Source: Candidatus Saccharibacteria bacterium UBA3829
Lineage (GTDB): Bacteria; Patescibacteriota; Saccharimonadia; Saccharimonadales; Saccharimonadaceae
Assembly (NCBI GenBank): GCA_002393165.1
Contig: DGIF01000021.1
Coordinates: 1 to 10,252, forward strand
Length of the DNA stretch: 10,252 bases
Direction of reading: 5' to 3'
Each line of letters begins with the position of its first letter. Position 1 is the stretch's first letter. The notes beneath the pieces are model-generated. The model did not search any database and was not told the DNA's origin. It saw only the letters and a program-made list of their open reading frames with translations. Both the position numbers and the translations under genes were made by a program. Of the stretch, positions 5,902-10,252 are shown piece after piece.

Positions 5902-7674
5902 ATGAAGAAACTTTTTAAATTATTTAGCTGGGTGGTGTGCATAAACTTAATGGCCGTTTCGATACCATGGGTGGCGTTGGCGGAGGAAGGTTCTCCGGTC
6001 AGTGGAGATCCCGATGCGGGGGCGGTGGTGGATGATTCGCCTGGTGAGGGTGAGGTGGGTGAGGAGGTAGGTAATGACATTGGGGGTGAGGATGGGGCGT
6101 CAGACGACGATGAGGGGGACGACGACGCCGAGAATGATGATGAAAATATGGACGAAGATGAAAATGAACTTGCTCCGCTGCCGAGCTTGTATATTCGGGC
6201 GATTAACCCGGGGTATAAGATCGACGGGGTGAGTGAAGTCGGAGAGATGATTGAGATTGGCAAGAGCTCCGACGATTTGATTTCGCTCGCTGGCGTAACT
6301 GTGCGCTATACGAATTCAAGCGGGAAGACCATTGATCTAGTGGAGTTTCCCGAGAACAGTTTGATGTCCGGCGAGAACCTTGTCCTTCGTTACGACAAAT
6401 CACCGGGCAGTGAGCTGTCTAACGTAACCTACAATGCAACGCTGGCCCTGAAGGCGGGGCCAGTAGCGTTGCTGGTGGATGGAGAGGTAGTCGATAGTGT
6501 GTGTTGGACAAACAAAGGTGACTGTGCGAGGTATTTTGAAACGAGCAATGCGACAACTTTAGTGCGGAATTTGGCGACGGGAGAGTTTGAACACGTAAAA
6601 GATTATGAGCCGGAGTATGATGCGACAAGTTTGTCGATAATTTCGGACGATGATTCGGATGTGACGCAGTATGATGATGAAGAGCTCGACACGGAAAATC
6701 TTAGTGAAAAACCCGATGATGATGGAAAAAATGATTATGCAACAGAGGTAGAGGAGGCAGAAAATGAAGACAAAAACCCGGTGGAGGAAGAAGTGGGCGA
6801 AGTTGTGGTGGTAAAGCAATGTTTGGGATTGGTGTTTTCGGAAATGTTGAGTTATTATACCGAGTCGCAGGCGGAGCAGTTTGTGGAGTTTTATAATGGC
6901 GGTGCTCAGCCGGTGACGATGGATGGGTGCGTGCTGAGATATAAGAACAAAACCTACGATTTGCATGGGGAGGTGGGGAAGGGAGAGTACGCGGTGAGGT
7001 GGGCTACGGATTTTAAGTTGACGAAAAACCCGACGGGTTCGAACGTGTTAGAATTGGTGGACATAGACGGTGAAACGGTGGACGTGCTGGAATATTATAA
7101 CGGACAGAAAAAAGGTGCGGCGTGGGCTTTGGTTTCGCGAGAGGCGGAAGAGGGGATTTGGCAAGTGACGTATGCGGTGACGCCGGGCCAGGAAAACGTG
7201 GAACAAGAATACCGATCCTGTGAAGAGGGAAAAGTGATCAACGAGCTGACTGGAAAGTGCGTGAAAGCAGAAGACGACGAAGAGCCGCTTGAAAAAGTTT
7301 GCGCGGAAGGGCAGTATTTGAATCCATTGACGGGGCGCTGCAAGAAAATTAAGGACGAAGCGGAGGAGAAGACTTGCAAGGAGGGGTACTATTTGAACGA
7401 AGAAACTGGGCGGTGCCGGAAAATTGTGGTGGCGGCGGCGAAGGTTTGTGCGGAGGGTTACTATTTGAATGAGGAGACGGGGCGGTGCCGGAAAATCGTG
7501 GAGAATAACGGCGCAAAATATGAGCTCGAGGAGGAAACTTTTGAGGAGGAATCGTCATTTATCGCGCTTTATGCCGTGCTAGGAGTGGCTGGGTTAGGGG
7601 TGGTGTATGTGGTGTGGGAGTTTAGAAAGGAGATTGGGCGCGGACTCAAGAAGCTGTTTGGCCGGAACGGATAG
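5902..7674 (+). CDS. Secreted, membrane-anchored protein with two lamin-tail-like domains and cysteine repeats
   Basis: The 590-aa product is read from ATG 5902; an upstream in-frame TTG at 5866 lies within the promoter and is rejected. Order: signal peptide 1-27 with an ALA cleavage site; a linker very rich in Asp/Glu (about 28-90); a first beta-rich lamin-tail-like domain (about 95-215) with the IEIGKSSDDLISLAG pattern of LTD folds; a second acidic linker (about 240-300); a second LTD-like domain (about 305-435) with FVEFYNGG and an LRY strand; four cysteine repeats starting at C440, C467, C492 and C516, each of the form CxEG(x)nTG(R/K)Cx(K); and a C-terminal membrane helix (about 553-572) with a basic tail. 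LTD domains in bacterial exported proteins are thought to mediate cell-surface or DNA/protein contacts. A role in envelope structure or host attachment is inference. The 3' end overlaps the convergent kinase gene by 29 bases. Confidence 0.8.
   Translation: MKKLFKLFSWVVCINLMAVSIPWVALAEEGSPVSGDPDAGAVVDDSPGEGEVGEEVGNDIGGEDGASDDDEGDDDAENDDENMDEDENELAPLPSLYIRAINPGYKIDGVSEVGEMIEIGKSSDDLISLAGVTVRYTNSSGKTIDLVEFPENSLMSGENLVLRYDKSPGSELSNVTYNATLALKAGPVALLVDGEVVDSVCWTNKGDCARYFETSNATTLVRNLATGEFEHVKDYEPEYDATSLSIISDDDSDVTQYDDEELDTENLSEKPDDDGKNDYATEVEEAENEDKNPVEEEVGEVVVVKQCLGLVFSEMLSYYTESQAEQFVEFYNGGAQPVTMDGCVLRYKNKTYDLHGEVGKGEYAVRWATDFKLTKNPTGSNVLELVDIDGETVDVLEYYNGQKKGAAWALVSREAEEGIWQVTYAVTPGQENVEQEYRSCEEGKVINELTGKCVKAEDDEEPLEKVCAEGQYLNPLTGRCKKIKDEAEEKTCKEGYYLNEETGRCRKIVVAAAKVCAEGYYLNEETGRCRKIVENNGAKYELEEETFEEESSFIALYAVLGVAGLGVVYVVWEFRKEIGRGLKKLFGRNG
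7219..7500 (+). repeat. Tandem in-gene repeats encoding a CxEG...TGRC motif
   Basis: Four units begin at the Cys codons at 7219, 7300, 7375 and 7447 (24-27 codons apart). The last two are nearly identical in protein (YYLNEETGRCRKIV) and very close in DNA with a 72-base period, but differ at several silent positions. This suggests duplication followed by purifying selection. Each unit has two cysteines and could form a small disulfide-closed loop outside the cell. Confidence 0.85.
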
Positions 7675-8278
7675 CGAAATCATAGAGTTTGTCGATGATT
7701 TCGGCGTAGACGGCGTCGCGCGGTTGGTCGCCGTTGACGTTAATGAGAAGGCCGAGGGATTTGTAGTGTTGCATGACTGGGAGAGTTTTGGTGCGAAATT
7801 CTTCAAGGCGAGTGTGGAAAGTTTCGAGATCTTTGTCGTCGCGGCGGTTGCCACGATCGCCGAGAGTTTTGGCGGCGACCCAGCGATTCTCGACATCGGC
7901 CTCGGAGATATTCAAGAGGAGAACGGCTTTGATTGGATGTCCGGCGGCGGCAGCAGATTCCATGACTTTATCTTCTTCTCCAGACCAGCGGCCAACGGAC
8001 GAAAGGACGAGCGGGACGGAAGCGATGTCTTGGCGGGAGAAGTACGGTAAAACCCAGTCGTAAAAAACATCAGTAGGAGTGAGGGCGCCGTGGTTAGTGT
8101 AGTATTTGCGAGTTTCGGCTTCTTTGGCACGAATGATAATGCCAGAGGAAAGGAGTTTGGCTCCGATGGCTTTCGCAAGAGCTAGGCCCTGGGTGTCCTT
8201 GCCGGACATGGGGAGACCGAAGACGTTGATGGAACCGGTGCCCAGCCAAGTTTTGATTGTAGCGATTTTGTCTTCCAT
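7646..8278 (-). CDS. Adenylate-kinase-like nucleoside monophosphate kinase
   Basis: The 210-aa product has an N-terminal P-loop GLPMSGKDTQ (21-30), where the family has GxPGxGKGTQ, and a later Arg-rich segment DRGNRRDD followed by a TFHTRLEEF helix, which matches the LID-closing R-x-DD-x(n)-RL region of adenylate kinases. The C-terminal part has a VNGDQP turn as in the VDGxxxxxxV strand-turn of the family. It probably transfers phosphate from ATP to a nucleoside monophosphate, in the cytoplasm. The DGFPR motif of true Adk is altered (SSVGRW), and the Gly after the P-loop Lys is Asp, so the preferred substrate may differ. The start is ATG 8278; the longer reading from 8296 would begin upstream of the predicted transcript start. 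The TATAAT ends exactly at -7, so the mRNA is leaderless. The gene is convergent with the surface-protein gene, overlapping its end by 29 bases. Confidence 0.75.
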   Translation of the reverse strand: MEDKIATIKTWLGTGSINVFGLPMSGKDTQGLALAKAIGAKLLSSGIIIRAKEAETRKYYTNHGALTPTDVFYDWVLPYFSRQDIASVPLVLSSVGRWSGEEDKVMESAAAAGHPIKAVLLLNISEADVENRWVAAKTLGDRGNRRDDKDLETFHTRLEEFRTKTLPVMQHYKSLGLLINVNGDQPRDAVYAEIIDKLYDFAIRSGQTAS

Positions 8279-8284
8279 AGTGCA

Positions 8285-8293
8285 ATTATAACA
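8285..8293 (-). promoter_or_regulatory. Extended -10 promoter of the kinase gene
   Basis: On the - strand TGT TATAAT (hexamer 8290 to 8285) ends six bases before the ATG at 8278, again predicting +1 on the A of ATG. It settles the choice of start over the upstream ATG at 8296. Confidence 0.8.
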
Positions 8294-8393
8294 CACATGC
8301 GAGCTGGTCCCGCTGACCTTCTTCCCCCAAATCTTACTAACGCAAACATTTTGGGCCCCCTTCGGTCGTCACCTGCTTGGCACAGGCGCTTTT

Positions 8394-8420
8394 CTGGCAC
8401 TCTTGCATTTTGAGCGCTAA
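8394..8420. promoter_or_regulatory. CIRCE-type operator (HrcA binding site)
   Basis: CTGGCACTC (8394-8402), nine-base spacer, GAGCGCTAA (8412-8420). The consensus is TTAGCACTC-N9-GAGTGCTAA; the left half matches 7 of 9, the right half 8 of 9, and the spacer length is exact. It overlaps the -35 box of the hrcA promoter, so HrcA bound here would block RNA polymerase: classical autoregulation of heat-shock genes, relieved when HrcA is destabilised by heat or GroEL is titrated. Confidence 0.85.
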
Positions 8421-8431
8421 TTTTGTATAAT
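8403..8431 (+). promoter_or_regulatory. hrcA-grpE promoter
   Basis: TTGCAT (8403-8408), 17-base spacer, perfect TATAAT (8426-8431). The last T is at -7 if the A of ATG 8438 is +1, so the hrcA message should be leaderless. The -35 box lies in the spacer of the CIRCE element. Confidence 0.85.
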
Positions 8432-8437
8432 TGAAGC

Positions 8438-9157
8438 ATGGAAATAACAGAGCGTCAAAAGCAAATTCTTTGGCAAATCGTGGAAGAATACGCCGAGACG
8501 GCGAGCCCGGTGGGGAGCGTGACGATGGCGAAGCTTTTTGATGTGTCGCCGGCGACGATTCGGGCGGAGATGGCGAGGCTGGAGGCCTTGGGGCTGATTG
8601 CGCAGCCGCACACTTCGGCCGGGCGCGTGCCGACGGATGCCGGATACCGGTATTATGTGAATCATTTGGGGAATGAGGCGGAATCGCGACAGGAGACCAG
8701 TGATAAGGGCGCGCACGTGATAGAGGTGCGGGTCTCGTCGCAGTCGCGGGCCGATGCGGCGATTCGGGTGGCAGTGGATGCTTTGGTGGAACTAACTGGT
8801 AATCTTGGTCTTGCGACAATCGGCGGGCAGTTGTATCTGGCTGGATTGACGCGGTTGTTTACGCAGCCGGAGTTCATGGACACGCGCAAAGTGCAGGCGG
8901 TGGCGAGATTGCTGGACAACCTTGAGCCGTGGCTGAGGGAAACGGCGCCGGGCGAGGCTTTGAATATCTTTATTGGCCAAGAAAACCCGATTGGTAAAAA
9001 TTCGGAGGTGTCGCTGATTATTTCGAAGTTCCGTTCGCCATTTTCGGACCGGAGCTATATTGGAGTGCTAGGGCCGACTAGGCAGAATTATGCGCGGGTG
9101 ATGGGCTTAGTGCGGCACGCTGGCCAGATGCTAGAGGAAGTGATACGACAAGATTAA
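8438..9157 (+). CDS. hrcA: Heat-inducible transcription repressor HrcA (short form)
   Basis: HrcA represses chaperone genes by binding CIRCE. The N-terminal winged helix (about 1-70) carries the family signature: VSPATIRAEMARLEALGLI followed by PHTSAGRVPT and GYRYYV. The C-terminal end keeps the conserved segment with IGVLGPTRQNYARVMGLV. At 239 aa it is about 100 residues shorter than typical HrcA (around 340); the loss lies in the middle, in the GAF-like / inserted dimerising region, while both ends are intact, so it is a compact form and not a truncation. A CIRCE-like element sits over its own promoter, supporting autoregulation. grpE follows after 18 bases in the same operon. The start at ATG 8438 is fixed by the promoter position. 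Confidence 0.95.
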   Translation: MEITERQKQILWQIVEEYAETASPVGSVTMAKLFDVSPATIRAEMARLEALGLIAQPHTSAGRVPTDAGYRYYVNHLGNEAESRQETSDKGAHVIEVRVSSQSRADAAIRVAVDALVELTGNLGLATIGGQLYLAGLTRLFTQPEFMDTRKVQAVARLLDNLEPWLRETAPGEALNIFIGQENPIGKNSEVSLIISKFRSPFSDRSYIGVLGPTRQNYARVMGLVRHAGQMLEEVIRQD

Positions 9158-9175
9158 AGAGTTGGAGGAAAAAAT

Positions 9176-9625
9176 ATGAGCAAAGAAGAAAAAATGGAAG
9201 ATTTGAATGCGCTAAAGGAGGCGTACGATAAAAAAACAGCAGAGTTAACTGCTGACTTGCAACGGACGCGGGCGGATTTTGAGAATTACCGAAAACAGAT
9301 TGAACAACAAAAGGATAACGAAAAGAAGGCCACGAGGCTAGCGACCGTTTATAAGTTGCTGCCGCTGCTCGATGATGTGAGTAGGGCGATTTTGGCGTAT
9401 GACGAACTGAAGCCATTAGCTAAATCGCTCGAAAAAACAATGAATGAATTGGGCTTGAAGCCGATTGCGTCAGAAGCGGGGACGGAGTTCAATCCGGATT
9501 TGCATGATGCGGTGATGGTGGAAGGCGACGGCGGAAAAGAAGTGATCGCTGAGACTTTGCGCCAGGGGTATTATTACGAAGGGGAAGTTCTTCGTCCGGC
9601 GATGGTCAAGGTGAAAAAAGTTTGA
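9176..9625 (+). CDS. grpE: Nucleotide exchange factor GrpE
   Basis: GrpE speeds ADP release from DnaK. The 149-aa product has an N-terminal charged coiled coil (about 1-50), a four-helix-bundle segment (LLPLLDDVSRAI) and the C-terminal beta-domain signature: FNPDLHDAV, then GYYYEGEVLRPAMVKV. E. coli GrpE is 197 aa; the shortening is mostly in the N-terminal tail. The usual RVLRPA is EVLRPA here. The gene is translated from a good Shine-Dalgarno (GGAGG 9164-9168, seven bases before ATG) and is co-transcribed with hrcA under CIRCE control. dnaK, which commonly follows, is not next: a terminator comes 20 bases after the stop. Confidence 0.95.
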   Translation: MSKEEKMEDLNALKEAYDKKTAELTADLQRTRADFENYRKQIEQQKDNEKKATRLATVYKLLPLLDDVSRAILAYDELKPLAKSLEKTMNELGLKPIASEAGTEFNPDLHDAVMVEGDGGKEVIAETLRQGYYYEGEVLRPAMVKVKKV

Positions 9626-9645
9626 CGGTAATAATTGGATATGTT

Positions 9646-9677
9646 AAAGCCCCGCCTTTTCAGGCGGGGTTTTGTTG
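9646..9677 (+). terminator. Intrinsic terminator of hrcA-grpE
   Basis: GC-rich stem CCCCGCCT (9650-9657) with AGGCGGGG (9662-9669) around a TTTC loop, flanked by AAAG and TTTT so that the stem can extend, and followed by a T-rich tract. In the - direction only three T follow, so it would be a weak stop for the opposite gene. Confidence 0.9.
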
Positions 9678-9698
9678 TTGTGTTTTAGTTGGCCTCGA

Positions 9699-10252
9699 TT
9701 ATTCGAAATCGGGGGTCAGCGCTTTTGCAGCGGACTGCAGCTCCTCGCTGCGGACCAGCTTTTCGATCTGCTCGATATCGATTCGGATCTCGCGGTCCTC
9801 CTGCATAAAGGGAATCAAGGCGCGGACCTTGTCGTAAACTGCCTTGACGGCGGGGGAGAGGCCCTCGCCCCAGGGACCCACCATGCGGCGGATATCCACA
9901 GCCTGACAGGCGGTCAGCAGCTCGTAGGCCAGAACGGAGCGGGTGTTCTCCAGGATCAGTCCGGCCTTCCGGGCGGCGGTGGTGCCCATGGATACGAAGT
10001 CCTCCTGGTTGGCGGAGGAGGGGATGCTGTCCACACAGGCGGGATGGGCAAAGACCTTGTTCTCCGAGGCCATGGAGGCCGCGGTGTACTGAATGATCAT
10101 AAAGCCGTTGTTGACGCCGGCCTTGGTGGTCAGGAAGGGGGTCAGACCGTTGGAGAGAGCGGCGTTGACCATGCGCTCGGTGCGGCGTTCGGAAATGGAC
10201 GCCAGCTCCGCGCAGGCGATGCCCAGGAAGTCAAAGGGCAGGGCCATGGGCT
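9699..10252 (-). CDS. hutH: Histidine ammonia-lyase, C-terminal part (runs off window)
   Basis: About 184 C-terminal codons are present of a family that is usually around 500 aa. The reading frame stays open to the window edge, so the ATG at 10247 is an internal Met. Family signatures: AELASISERR, a GFMIIQYTAASMASENK segment and DSIPSSANQEDFVSMG, the last being highly conserved in HutH. The MIO cofactor triad (Ala-Ser-Gly) lies upstream, outside the window. The enzyme would deaminate L-histidine to urocanate, the first step of histidine breakdown. Codon use is clearly different from all other genes here: mostly G- or C-ending codons, and 43 of 60 bases are G/C at 9841-9900, against 22 of 60 at 9181-9240. 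It looks Firmicutes-like, so it is either recently transferred or joined by misassembly. The HAL/PAL superfamily is certain; HutH is the most likely member. Confidence 0.85.
   Translation of the reverse strand, partial: PMALPFDFLGIACAELASISERRTERMVNAALSNGLTPFLTTKAGVNNGFMIIQYTAASMASENKVFAHPACVDSIPSSANQEDFVSMGTTAARKAGLILENTRSVLAYELLTACQAVDIRRMVGPWGEGLSPAVKAVYDKVRALIPFMQEDREIRIDIEQIEKLVRSEELQSAAKALTPDFE

Noticed and set aside
7219..7500. CRISPR-like array
   Set aside because: The repeats are in frame inside a gene, encode conserved protein units with silent changes and have no unique spacers.
8279..8296. Upstream ATG of the kinase gene at 8296
   Set aside because: It lies upstream of the predicted +1 and overlaps the extended -10 promoter (TATAAT at 8290-8285 on the - strand).
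8297..8393. Possible small structured RNA (SRP RNA, RNase P or tmRNA) between the kinase and hrcA
   Set aside because: Checked both strands for the conserved core motifs of these RNAs and found none; only short unrelated palindromes are present.
8337..8819. 160-aa and related - strand frames across the hrcA promoter and gene
   Set aside because: Pro/Arg/Ser-rich shadow of hrcA; it also crosses the CIRCE element and promoter.

Overview
The window looks like bacterial genomic DNA, most likely from a candidate-phyla-radiation (Patescibacteria) organism such as Candidatus Saccharibacteria. This assignment is an inference. It rests on short versions of conserved proteins (HrcA 239 aa, GrpE 149 aa), prepilin-type minor pilins, a cysteine-repeat lamin-tail surface protein, a probable tRNA-Ile with anticodon UAU, and promoters that place the ATG at the transcription start. 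The last ~550 bases differ in base composition and codon choice and may not belong to the same genome.

Layout. Bases 1-61 are the 3' part of tRNA-Ile(UAU). Bases 123-3277 hold three + strand genes of a type IV pilus / type II secretion pseudopilin type: two prepilins with canonical G|FTLxE cleavage sites, then a PilX/GspK-like protein without Glu5. A consensus promoter (3310-3338) drives the initiator tRNA-fMet (3368-3444), followed by a strong hairpin that can terminate transcription from both sides. Bases 5831-3522 are a tight - strand operon: a six-helix membrane protein, a 79-aa protein with a weak ATP-cone-like pattern, and a flavoprotein of the dihydrolipoamide dehydrogenase / mercuric reductase fold that lacks the redox cysteines. 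Divergent from it, 5902-7674 encodes a secreted, C-terminally membrane-anchored protein with two lamin-tail-like domains, very acidic linkers and four CxxG...TGxC repeats. Its end overlaps the end of a convergent adenylate-kinase-like gene (8278-7646). Bases 8394-9673 hold the heat-shock genes hrcA and grpE under a CIRCE-type operator, closed by an intrinsic terminator. Bases 9699-10252 (- strand) are the C-terminal part of a histidine ammonia-lyase, running off the window.

Gene expression logic. Five genes that look like transcription-unit starts (ATG at 123, 966, 5831-, 8278-, 8438) have a perfect TATAAT whose last base is exactly at -7 if the A of ATG is +1, so their mRNAs should be leaderless. 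A sixth (5902) is off by one base. By contrast two internal genes, at 1922 and 9176, have clear Shine-Dalgarno sequences. The window therefore shows two start modes: leaderless at promoters and Shine-Dalgarno inside operons.

There is no gene-free stretch above 300 bases, and no CRISPR array, insertion sequence or attachment site was seen.
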